A stretch of DNA of 30,750 bases from CAYGZA01 sp964354135 (GTDB lineage Bacteria; Planctomycetota; Planctomycetia; Pirellulales; Thermoguttaceae). Below are positions 7,566-15,172 of the stretch, piece after piece. The translations under genes and the position numbers were made by a program. Within the stretch, counting starts at the first letter, position 1, and each line of letters opens with the position of its first letter. The notes under the pieces are model-generated. The model did not search any database. It had not been told where the DNA came from and worked only from the letters and a program-made list of their open reading frames with translations. The stretch lies in NCBI GenBank assembly GCA_964354135.1, contig CAYGZA010000037.1, positions 1-30,750 on the forward strand, given 5' to 3'.

Positions 7566-8898
7566 CGGCTCCTCGTGCCGGCCCGCTGGGGCCGGACTTC
7601 TTCTCTGGAGGACTCAAGGCGGCCAGCAGCCGGTGATGAGCCGCCAACTGCTGGTTGCCGGCCTCTGCATAGTAATCGGCCAGGAGCTGATGCGCCTTGC
7701 GGTGATTCGGATCACACTTCAAGGCGGCGATGAGCCAGTCGATCCCCTCCTTCTTGAATCCCTGTCCGATGAGGATCAGCCCGGCCTCGCAGCGGAGCTC
7801 GGCGTCGCCGGGCGAATCGATCAGCCGGCGCGTGATCTCGCACAGGCGGTCGTACTCCGTCCGGATCTGCCGGGCCCGCTCGTGATGATGCTTGGCGCGT
7901 TCCGGCTGGCCGGCCCGACTGAGCGACAACGCCAACGCGTAGTGGACCGAGTTTTCGGCAGGGGCCCACTGCGCGGCCTGCGTCAGGCAGGCGACGGATT
8001 CGGCGACCTTGCCGTCGTCCAGCAGCAGCCGGCCCATTTCCGCCAGCGCGATGCCCCGCTGCTGCGGGCTCAGCTCCTGCCCGAGCGCGGCCTCCAAGTG
8101 GCGGCGGGCCTCGGCGGCATTTCCCAGGCGGCGCTCGCACTGCGCTATCCCCACCAGCGCGTCGCCATCGCCTGGGGCAGCCGCCACGCACGTTTGGAAC
8201 TCCCGGCGGGCCTCTTCCAGCCGATTCTGCCGAAACAGCAGTTGGCCGAGCTTGACCCGCGCGGCCAAATCGTCGGGAAGCTGCTCCAGCGCCGCCAGGC
8301 AGTCGTCGATGGCCGGGGCCAGGTCGGCGACCTGCTCGTAAACCCACGCCCGCATGATCCGCGCCTGCGGCGCGTCGGGGCGCCAGACGAGCCAGGCGTC
8401 CAGGCACCTCCAGGCGTCGCGCGGGCGATACGTGGCGAGATACCCTTTGGCCACGGCTTCGTAGATTTCTTCGGCCGCTTCGTCGGAAGCGCCGCCCTCG
8501 ATGGCGGCCCACAGTTCCCGCTGGACCGCATCGACGCTGCCGGTTTGCGCCCGGGCCAACCACCGTTGGCGCTGGATGTCTTCCTCGGCCCAACCCAGCT
8601 CCGCGGCCCGCTGCAAGTGCGGCTCGAACCGGTCCAACCGCCCCGCGCGGCGGTTGGCTACCGCCGCGAGGTACTGCACCTCGGCACGATCCGGCTGGAG
8701 AGCTTCGGCCGTCTCCAGCACTCGCAAGGCTGCGGAAATGTCGCCCCGTTGCAGCGCCCGCCGCGCTTCCGTCAGTTGGCGGGTAACCCGCACCCCGGGC
8801 CACAAGACAACCACTGCGGCGAGGGCGGCGAGGAAGACCCCTCCCAGCAGGAGAAGGCGCCGTAAATGGCGGGGTTTTTCTGCCGGGGTCCGTGCCAT
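7534..8898 (-). CDS. Membrane-anchored tetratricopeptide repeat protein (first)
   Basis: This 454-residue TPR protein is the first gene of the TPR-TPR-CRTAC1 operon. I chose the ATG at 8898 because it gives a short basic N-terminus followed at once by a membrane segment (LLLLGGVFLAALAAVVVLWPG, about residues 15-35). It also has a GAGGGAG about 11 bases upstream. In-frame starts at 8961 (ATG) and 8973 (GTG) would add 21-25 residues. TPR units fill the rest, for example LQRGDISAALRVLETAEALQPD and LLFRQNRLEEARREFQTCVAAAPGD, ending with NHRKAHQLLADYYAEAGNQQLAAHH. It probably scaffolds a complex at the membrane together with its two operon partners. No enzyme motif is seen. Confidence 0.85.
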   Translation of the reverse strand: MARTPAEKPRHLRRLLLLGGVFLAALAAVVVLWPGVRVTRQLTEARRALQRGDISAALRVLETAEALQPDRAEVQYLAAVANRRAGRLDRFEPHLQRAAELGWAEEDIQRQRWLARAQTGSVDAVQRELWAAIEGGASDEAAEEIYEAVAKGYLATYRPRDAWRCLDAWLVWRPDAPQARIMRAWVYEQVADLAPAIDDCLAALEQLPDDLAARVKLGQLLFRQNRLEEARREFQTCVAAAPGDGDALVGIAQCERRLGNAAEARRHLEAALGQELSPQQRGIALAEMGRLLLDDGKVAESVACLTQAAQWAPAENSVHYALALSLSRAGQPERAKHHHERARQIRTEYDRLCEITRRLIDSPGDAELRCEAGLILIGQGFKKEGIDWLIAALKCDPNHRKAHQLLADYYAEAGNQQLAAHHRLLAALSPPEKKSGPSGPARGADGHERSAPKR

Positions 8899-9032
8899 GC
8901 GCGTCGATGCTCCCTCGGCCGAGAGCAAGGGGCCAGACTTGTCCGACAACCCGCCATTCATAGAGCGGGGCACCTATTCCGGCACATCGATCGCGGCACA
9001 GGCGCCCGGAGGTTCGTCTCGCGCGTAGGCTT

Positions 9033-9539
9033 TCAACTGCCCAGGTCAAAGTCGAACACGTTTTTCGACGCGTCGGTGGTGACCGTTTTCTCCAAGCCGT
9101 TGGTTTGAGGATTGCCGAATTTCTCGGGGATCTCGCTCTTGGGGGCGTACGGGGCCTTGCCGCCGGTTTTCATCATCTCCATCTGCATCTTCTTCATGTC
9201 GTCCGGCGTGAGGGACTTCGCACTGACTTGAGACTGGGCGAACTTGGTGATGGATACCTGGTGTTTGCCCTCGACGGCACCCGGACGGTTGCCGGTGCTG
9301 AGGGTGTATTCGCCTTGGTCGTTTGTGATGCCGGTGGCCAGTTGGCCCCCGCTTCCTTGTTTACCCTGGACCGGCCTGGACATGAGTTGGACAGTGGCCC
9401 CGGCCAGCGGCTGGTTCTTGTACGTCACTTTGCCCTTCACCGGAAAGAGCTTCGGCCCTTTGCCGCCGGCGCCGCTGCAACCGATCAGTCCCACCAGGAC
9501 CCCCGACAAAACGCCCATCCTCAGGAATTGGCGAAACAC
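9033..9539 (-). CDS. Small carboxypeptidase-regulatory-like lipoprotein
   Basis: This 168-residue predicted lipoprotein starts at a GTG at 9539, chosen over the ATG at 9602 because a strong GGGAGG lies 8 bases upstream of the GTG. The signal peptide (MGVLSGVLVGLIGC) ends in a lipobox cysteine at about residue 21. The mature part begins with a beta-sandwich motif typical of carboxypeptidase-regulatory-like domains (VKGKVTYKNQPLAGATVQL, then TNDQGEYTL). The C-terminal IPEKFGNPQTNGLEKTV motif is shared with the decayed copy at 10736-11249. In planctomycetes such genes commonly accompany DUF1559 genes, as here (9753-10449, same strand). No enzymatic role is expected; it may be a structural or surface protein. 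Confidence 0.85.
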   Translation of the reverse strand: MFRQFLRMGVLSGVLVGLIGCSGAGGKGPKLFPVKGKVTYKNQPLAGATVQLMSRPVQGKQGSGGQLATGITNDQGEYTLSTGNRPGAVEGKHQVSITKFAQSQVSAKSLTPDDMKKMQMEMMKTGGKAPYAPKSEIPEKFGNPQTNGLEKTVTTDASKNVFDFDLGS

Positions 9540-9675
9540 GTCTCCATCCTCCCGTGTACCATGAGCCCCGCTTTCTCGTCCACTCGCCAAACGATAGGGC
9601 ACCGGTCCCGCCCTGACGAGACCGATGCACCTTGTCCTCTTGGACGCTATCCCAAAACCGCAACTCGCGGCGGCA

Positions 9676-9706
9676 GACTTCCGAAGTCTTGAGGACTTCG
9701 GAAGTC
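9676..9706. repeat. 13-bp inverted repeat hairpin, copy 1
   Basis: GACTTCCGAAGTC (9676-9688) and GACTTCGGAAGTC (9694-9706) are exact reverse complements separated by five bases (TTGAG). The same 13-bp arms with a different five-base loop occur at 11464-11494. It sits between the DUF1559 stop and the lipoprotein start. Confidence 0.75.
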
Positions 9707-9752
9707 CTGGGCAACTACTTCTTTCATGGCCGGTCCGGCTTGGCCCGGCGAC

Positions 9753-10449
9753 TCAGAAGCCGGCGACCTTAATCGCCCGACCGTCTCTCCGGCCGCCAAG
9801 CATCTGGTACGTCTGGTAGTCAACCGTGTCTGTGACGAACTGAACGCTCGCGTCCACAAGCAGGAAGTTCGCGCCTCCCGAATGGTTCGAGCGGAATCCC
9901 CAAGAGTAATTCCAGTTGTTCTGGGCCCTGCAGGGGTGGGTGGGATCCGGCGGCGGGTTGCAGGTCACCTTGGTGTTGAGCGGGACGGAAGTGGACGCGT
10001 GCGCGTTTCCCATCGCGTTGTAATACCACCACCCGCCCGCGTGGTCGCTGCAATTCGGGAGGATCTCGCCGACGAAAAAGACGTTCGAGGTCCCGTCCCT
10101 CACGTCCGAGAAGCTGAGCACCGGCCCCAAACGGCCAATCATCCCCGAGAGTGTCGAGGGACTCGTCGTGTTCCCGTGATCGGCGCTCCCGCCTGGATTC
10201 TCGTAGTTGCCGTCGTACACGCCCGTGGTCGGGTTCGGGTTCGGTCTAAACCACGTGTTGCAGTTGCCGTCATTAGAAGGCGTCCGCTGCGAGCCGAGGC
10301 TCCCGCAATAGTTGGCTGACGCCCATTCAAAGTCGCCCCACGGGTCCTCCTCCCTGCTGCTCGGGCAGCGGGCATAGGGGACCTGCTTCCTGCGGGCGGG
10401 GCCACCACCCACGTCCACGTCGAACCACCGCGTGCCGGTCCGATCCCCC
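9753..10449 (-). CDS. DUF1559 domain protein, N-terminus lost in scaffold gap
   Basis: This is the C-terminal part, about 231 codons, of a DUF1559 (SBP_bac_10) protein, a family greatly expanded in planctomycetes. Members usually start with a type IV prepilin-like signal and are thought to be surface proteins. The diagnostic C-terminal motifs are clear: SFSDVRDGTSNVFFVGEILP, then WGFRSNHSGGANFLLVDAS and the terminal TVDYQTYQMLGGRRDG. The N-terminal prepilin helix and perhaps 80-110 residues should lie inside the N-run at 10450-10549 or in unassembled sequence. The open frame continuing past the gap to 10838 is unrelated non-family sequence. The lipoprotein gene at 9033-9539 follows on the same strand. 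Confidence 0.9.
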
Positions 10450-10549
10450 NNNNNNNNNNNNNNNNNNNNNNNNNNNNNNNNNNNNNNNNNNNNNNNNNNN
10501 NNNNNNNNNNNNNNNNNNNNNNNNNNNNNNNNNNNNNNNNNNNNNNNNN
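10450..10549. other. Scaffold gap of 100 Ns
   Basis: Exactly 100 unknown bases are present. A round 100 is a common convention for a join of unknown length. The gap removes the start of the DUF1559 gene, and the order and distance of the two contigs here are not proven by the sequence. Confidence 0.98.
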
Positions 10550-10735
10550 GAGCTAGAGGGCAACAAATGCCCCGCCCTGGGGGTATTGACATCCGGTCCG
10601 GCTTCTCACTAGGCTCATTGCAGGTGAGATCCGCGATGGAAGCGGCCACTTGCGGGCACCTAAGCCCACCTCTAGGGGGGCGACGGGAAATACAGGTTCG
10701 TTTCTTCGGCATCTGTCTTGGTTGGGGAGGTCGAT

Positions 10736-11249
10736 ATAATCCGATCGCTCTGGGGATCACTGCTTTGTCTTGCGGTTGTGGGAACGCTGCTTCGATGCGG
10801 TAAACGTGGCTCCGATCGCCCGGCGACCGTCCCGGCAAGTGTTGCGGTCAGCTACAAGGGGGCAATGGTCGTAGGTGCAAGTGTCAACCTGCGGCCGCTG
10901 GATCTTAAGAAGGGAGCGGCGGCGTTTGGAGAGACGGGAGCCGACGGCGTGGCGAAGCTCAGGACCAGTTGGGCTCAAGGGGCCGTCCCGGGAAAATACA
11001 AGGGGACCGTGATTAAGACGGACGCCCCCGTTGTCGCAGCGCCTCCGCCGCCGGTCGACCCGAAGGATATGGCCGCGAAGACGAAAATGTATATGCAGGG
11101 CTACGCCCAATAGACCAAGACGGGGGCGCCGGCCGCGCAGCCCAAGGATTTTGATCCCGAAGAAGTATAAGGATCAAGGCACTTCCGGCCTGGACGCGGA
11201 GGTCAAGACGGGTGACCCGAACGAATTCAAGTTCGAGCTGAAGGACTGA
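10736..11249 (+). pseudogene. Decayed carboxypeptidase-regulatory-like lipoprotein gene
   Basis: The sequence reads as a paralogue of the small lipoprotein at 9033-9539, but broken. A strong GGGGAGG lies 5 bases before an ATA codon at 10736, where an ATG would be expected; the only in-frame alternative start is a TTG at 10718. A lipoprotein-like signal (SLLCLAVVGTLLRC) and a beta-sandwich segment (VAVSYKGAMVVGASVNL) follow. The frame stops at TAG 11111-11113. After one further frame change the family C-terminus resumes as IPKKYKDQGTSGLDAEVK and ends at 11249. The lesions could also be sequencing errors close to the scaffold gap. Confidence 0.7.
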
Positions 11250-11323
11250 CGCGAGCCGGCCGATCGCCGGCGACACCCCTGCGGCGGCCAGCCGCTTGGC
11301 GCCGCAGCACGACCGGCAAAGAC

Positions 11324-11370
11324 AAGGCGGACCGCCGGGTTTGGGGGACGACTCCCGGCGATCCGCCTTT
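11324..11370 (+). terminator. Long GC hairpin, probable terminator
   Basis: The arm AAGGCGGACCGCCGGG (11324-11339) pairs with CCCGGCGATCCGCCTT (11354-11369) with a single mismatch and a 14-base loop. A short TTT follows, broken by C. It lies 75 bp after the end of the decayed lipoprotein gene and would end transcription from it. Confidence 0.5.
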
Positions 11371-11463
11371 CTCGAAACCGCCCGCACCCAATCTCCGCAG
11401 ACGGTACATGACGTTGCGTGATTCCGGGAGGGCGAGGCTCCTGCCGAGCCGCGCCTGTCCCAA

Positions 11464-11494
11464 GACTTCCGAAGTCTGCAAGACTTCGGAAGTC
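11464..11494. repeat. 13-bp inverted repeat hairpin, copy 2
   Basis: GACTTCCGAAGTC (11464-11476) and GACTTCGGAAGTC (11482-11494) enclose TGCAA. The arms match those at 9676-9706 exactly while the loop differs. It lies upstream of the PQQ-like gene. Confidence 0.75.
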
Positions 11495-11568
11495 TGCGCA
11501 GAAGCCTACGGATGCCGACGGTCGTCCTGGGGTAGCCTCACAAGCCAAACACCAGGGAGCATTCCACC

Positions 11569-12879
11569 ATGCGACTGGCAGCCATCGTCGTGTTTTCCGT
11601 GGTCGCTGCATGCGCGGCCTTCGGGGCCTGTTGCGGGCGTCTGGCGGCCGACGAATGGCCGCAGTGGCGCGGGCCCGGCCGCGACGGCGTGTGGAAAGAG
11701 ACGGGCATCGTCGAGAAGCTTCCCGGGCCCAGCATCCCCTTGCGCTGGCGGGCGCCCATCTCCAGCGGTTACACCGGGCCGACGGTGGCGGGCGGCCGCG
11801 TCTACGTCATGGACCGCCGGACCGCGCCCAAGGAGGTCGAGCGCGTCCTCTGTTTCGACTGGAAGACCGGCCGCGAGCTTTGGACCCACACCTACGACTG
11901 TGCCTATGAGGTGAGTTACGCGGCGGGGCCCCGGGCCTCGGTCTCGATCGACGACGGCCGCGCCTATGCCCTGGGGACCATGGGGCATTTCCACTGCTAC
12001 GACGCCGCCGGCGGCAAGGTCCTTTGGGCCAAGGACCTGCGGGCCGAGTACCGCGCCCGCGTGCCGATCTGGGGTATTGCCGCCGCCCCGCTGGTCGATG
12101 GCAACCTGGTCATCCTGCAGGCGGGCGGTGCCGGCGGGGCGTGCATGGTGGCCCTGGACAAGAAGACGGGAGCGGAAAAGTGGCGGGCCCTCGATGACCG
12201 GCCGTCGTATTCCGCCCCGATCGTGATCGAACAAGCGGGCCGGCGGCTCCTGGTCGTTTGGACCGGCGACAACGTGGTCGGCCTCGATCCGGCCTCGGGC
12301 AAGGTCTACTGGAGATACCCGTTTAAGCCGAGGCGCATGGTGATCAACGTCCCCACGCCGGTGGTCGATCGGGATCGGCTGTTTGTCACTTCGTTCTATG
12401 ACGGAGCGCTCCTGCTGCGGCTACGCCAGGATGAGCCCGCGGTGGAGAAGGTCTGGCGGCGGGCCGGCGAGAGCGAAACGAACACCGACGCCCTGCACGC
12501 GATGATCTCCACGCCGCTGCTGGAGGGCGACTACGTCTACGGCGTGGATAGCTACGGCGAGTTCCGCTGCCTCGACGCCAAGAGCGGCGACCGCGTTTGG
12601 GAAGACCTTACGCCCGTGCCCAAGGCCCGCTGGGCCACGATCCACATGGTCCGCAACGGCCGACGGATCTGGATGTTCAACGAGCGCGGCGAATTGATCG
12701 TAAGCGAGCTTTCGCCGCAGGGTTTCCGGGAAATCAGCCGCACGAAGCTGATCGAGCCGACGCGGGAGCAGTTGTCGCAGCGGGGCGGCGTCTGCTGGTC
12801 GCACCCCGCCTACGCCTACAAGCACGTCTTCGCCAGGAACGACCGGGAGCTGGTCTGCGCGAGCCTTGCGGCGGAGTAG
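11569..12879 (+). CDS. Secreted PQQ-like beta-propeller repeat protein
   Basis: This 436-residue protein has an N-terminal signal peptide (about 1-27) and an eight-bladed-type PQQ-like propeller. Blades carry the expected turns: CFDWKTGRELWTH, CYDAAGGKVLWAKDL, ALDKKTGAEKWRAL, LDPASGKVYWRYPF and CLDAKSGDRVWEDL. The segment ADEWPQWRGPGRDGVW right after the signal is typical of planctomycete members of this family. No residues typical of a PQQ-dependent dehydrogenase active site are obvious, so a binding or assembly role is more likely than catalysis. AGGGAG lies ahead of the ATG. It appears to be a single-gene unit, with hairpins upstream and immediately downstream. Confidence 0.9.
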   Translation: MRLAAIVVFSVVAACAAFGACCGRLAADEWPQWRGPGRDGVWKETGIVEKLPGPSIPLRWRAPISSGYTGPTVAGGRVYVMDRRTAPKEVERVLCFDWKTGRELWTHTYDCAYEVSYAAGPRASVSIDDGRAYALGTMGHFHCYDAAGGKVLWAKDLRAEYRARVPIWGIAAAPLVDGNLVILQAGGAGGACMVALDKKTGAEKWRALDDRPSYSAPIVIEQAGRRLLVVWTGDNVVGLDPASGKVYWRYPFKPRRMVINVPTPVVDRDRLFVTSFYDGALLLRLRQDEPAVEKVWRRAGESETNTDALHAMISTPLLEGDYVYGVDSYGEFRCLDAKSGDRVWEDLTPVPKARWATIHMVRNGRRIWMFNERGELIVSELSPQGFREISRTKLIEPTREQLSQRGGVCWSHPAYAYKHVFARNDRELVCASLAAE

Positions 12880-12898
12880 GGCAGGCGTCTCGCCTGCC
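12880..12898. repeat. Short palindromic hairpin after PQQ-like gene
   Basis: GGCAGGCG (12880-12887), TCT, then CGCCTGCC (12891-12898) form a perfect 8-bp stem with a 3-base loop directly after the TAG stop. It may act as a terminator, though no T-run follows. The rest of the gap to 13174 (about 276 bp) shows no gene. Confidence 0.6.
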
Positions 12899-13174
12899 AC
12901 CTGATCACCTAACTGACCTTCCGCGATTTCAGCAGGTTTCCGCTCAGGCGGCTAGGTTCTTGGCGTACTGACGCTGGTCACTTTGGGCTCTCCGTTGTCC
13001 TCGCGGCGGTCAGCCGGCCTTAGTAGCAGGATGGCTACGGCGATCGGCACGTGCTAGAATTCGAGATCAGCGATCCGCCGATCCGCGGTTTGGACGTGGT
13101 TGCGTTGACCGAGGACCTACCCGATCGCGGGCTGTGCCGAGGCCGATTCTCAAGCCGCCACAAACGAGGGTCTC

Positions 13175-14143
13175 ATGAGAGCCATTCTGTTTGAAGAGCC
13201 GCGGAAGATACGCCTGATCGACGATGCTCCCAAGCCCGAGCCCAAGGAGGGCGAAGTCGTCGTGCAGTGCAAGTACGTCGCGCTGTGCGGCACGAACATG
13301 GGGCCGTACACGGGCGACGGCCGCTGGGCCAAGGTCCCCTGGCCGCCGCCGCCGGGGTGGCTCGGGCACGAGAACATCGGCCGCATTGTCGAGTCGCGCC
13401 TGCCGGGCTGGGAGCCGGGCACCTGGGTGCTGGCCCACCCGGACGATTACAACGGCTTCGTCGAGTTCATCGTGTCGAAGTCGGCCGGGCTGGCCCGCCT
13501 GCCTCAGGACGCCCCGGACATGGCGGCACTGATCGCCGCCCAGCCGCTGGCCACCGTGCTCCGCGCCATGGCCCGCACCGGCAACGTGATCCGCCAGAGC
13601 TGCGCGATCGTCGGCCAGGGCCCGATGGGGCTGATCTTCACCCACTTGCTCGGGCGCATGGGGGCCGGCCAAGTGATCGCCATCGACAAGGTGGCGTGGC
13701 GCCTGGAGTGGTCCAAGCGCTTCGGGGCAACCCACGTGATCGACGCTTCGCGCGACAGCGTGGTGGAAGCGGTCAAAGCCCTGACCGGGGGCAAGATGGT
13801 CGATTTCTGCGTCGAGGCGGTGGGCAAGCCCGACTCGCTGGTCACGGCGGCCTATCTCCCCCGACGCCACGGCCGGCTCATGGTCTTCGGCGTGCCGCAC
13901 CACGACCTTCAGGAGTTTCCCTGGTATCAGAGCATGGCCAACGAGATCGAGATGGTCTGCTCGATGGGCCCGCAGTGCATGGAGTACTTCCAAAGCGCGG
14001 TGGACATGATCGTCCAGGGGCGGGTGGACCTGGCCGCGATGGTCACGCCGCGGATGCCCTGGGAGCGGGCCGCCGAGGCGTTTGAGATGTACGCCGATCC
14101 GGCCAATGCCGTCGGGTCGCTCAAGCTCACGCTGGTGCTTTGA
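13175..14143 (+). CDS. Zinc-type medium-chain alcohol dehydrogenase
   Basis: This 322-residue medium-chain dehydrogenase/reductase is expected to oxidise an alcohol with NAD(P). The GroES-like N-terminal domain contains a catalytic-zinc cysteine in LCGTN (about residue 38) and GHEN (about 67-70). The structural-zinc four-cysteine lobe is missing, so it is shorter than typical 340-375-residue family members. The Rossmann domain begins at about 145 with IVGQGPMGLIFTHLLGRMGA. The C-terminus ends in the normal AFEMYADPANAVGSLK pattern. GAGGG lies just upstream of the ATG. It lies about 1 kb before the acyl-CoA gene block, separated by an opposite-strand gene, so a pathway link is only a guess. 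The substrate is unknown. Confidence 0.88.
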   Translation: MRAILFEEPRKIRLIDDAPKPEPKEGEVVVQCKYVALCGTNMGPYTGDGRWAKVPWPPPPGWLGHENIGRIVESRLPGWEPGTWVLAHPDDYNGFVEFIVSKSAGLARLPQDAPDMAALIAAQPLATVLRAMARTGNVIRQSCAIVGQGPMGLIFTHLLGRMGAGQVIAIDKVAWRLEWSKRFGATHVIDASRDSVVEAVKALTGGKMVDFCVEAVGKPDSLVTAAYLPRRHGRLMVFGVPHHDLQEFPWYQSMANEIEMVCSMGPQCMEYFQSAVDMIVQGRVDLAAMVTPRMPWERAAEAFEMYADPANAVGSLKLTLVL

Positions 14144-14202
14144 GGACTTCGGGGCGATTCGGACTCTCAGACGGATAGGGCGAGCGGCCCGCGCCTTCCG
14201 GC

Positions 14203-14883
14203 CTACTCCTTCGTAAGGAGATCGAACGCCCAGTGCCCCTTGTCGTCGCGGCGCCCGTCGAGGCGAAACCAGCGGCCGAAGAGGGCCGAGCGCTGATAGC
14301 CCTCGGCATCGGGCTGGACGACCTCATAGCCCGACTCGCCCCGCTCGTGAACGCGGAAGAGGAGCGGCTCGCGGCGGGCGTCGGCCAGCCAGAACTCGCC
14401 GACCCCGGCCTTGAAATACGCCTCGGGCAGCCGGCGGGTGTCCTTGGCCACGGAACTCTTGCTGACCACTTCGACGACCAGATCGGGGGCCCCTTCCATC
14501 TCGATGTACCAAGGCGCCCCGCCAGCCGCACCAGGGATGAGGCGAACACGGCCCTCGGCCAGAGCGTCATGGGAAACGAATACGACGTCAGGCTCGGCCG
14601 ACACATCGCCTTCTACCGAACTGACCCTGGCGCGATCTACGAATAGATGACCCAGGTTCTGCCGCTTCACCAACTGATAGAGCACGCCATGGATTTCGCC
14701 TTTGAGGGTCCCGTGACGGAAAAGGTCTTCGGGTGACATATCCACCTCAATGCGGCCGGCCACGTAGTCAATCCTGCCGCGCTCGGGAAACTCGTCCGAG
14801 GTTGCCCAGCGTCGGAAATCCGCCAGCGAGCGCAGATCCATGGGGATCTCAACCTGTTCTTCAAAGATCACCGAAGTCGCCAT
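14203..14883 (-). CDS. Uma2 family (DUF820) restriction-like nuclease
   Basis: This 226-residue protein belongs to the Uma2/DUF820 family, which has a PD-(D/E)XK nuclease fold and is abundant in planctomycetes and cyanobacteria. Visible family features are RIDYVAGRIEVDMSPEDLF, the acidic strand SAEPDVVFVSHD, the core PDLVVEVVSKSS and YFKAGVGEFWLAD. The ATG at 14883 has GAGGTG upstream. It is transcribed against the dehydrogenase before it and divergently from the acyl-CoA gene block after it. Family members are often linked to mobile DNA, but their biological role is not established. Active-site residues appear intact. Confidence 0.9.
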   Translation of the reverse strand: MATSVIFEEQVEIPMDLRSLADFRRWATSDEFPERGRIDYVAGRIEVDMSPEDLFRHGTLKGEIHGVLYQLVKRQNLGHLFVDRARVSSVEGDVSAEPDVVFVSHDALAEGRVRLIPGAAGGAPWYIEMEGAPDLVVEVVSKSSVAKDTRRLPEAYFKAGVGEFWLADARREPLLFRVHERGESGYEVVQPDAEGYQRSALFGRWFRLDGRRDDKGHWAFDLLTKE

Positions 14884-15172
14884 GAAGGCACCTCACGACG
14901 AGCCATTAGGGTCAGCACGGCGTCCTTTCCCAAGTCGATCAGCCACGCTGCACTTCATTCTAAGTCAATCCGCTGAAGCGAACAATTCCACGACATCCCG
15001 GTCTGCCGCCGTCGAGGGGTGGGAATTCGACGCCCAGGCCCCCCCGGTCTCATCCCCCACCATCGACCGGAAGGGCGCAATCGGATAACTTTCAGGGAGA
15101 CCTCCTCGAGGAAATACCTGCCAAGCCAGCCGGCAAACCGCCAGACTCCCCGAACTGGAGGGCGTCGAGCCG

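Larger units (their letters stand above)
11250..11568. other. Intergenic region rich in hairpins
   Basis: This 319-bp stretch before the PQQ-like gene contains a terminator-like hairpin (11324-11370), an imperfect GC-rich inverted segment around 11428-11450 (GCGAGGCTC against GAGCCGCGC) and the second copy of the 13-bp inverted repeat (11464-11494). I see no gene. Confidence 0.6.

Noticed and set aside
10550..10838. Extension of the DUF1559 frame across the N-run to a start at 10838
   Set aside because: The residues upstream of the gap have no prepilin signal or family similarity; the frame is open only because Ns hide the real start.
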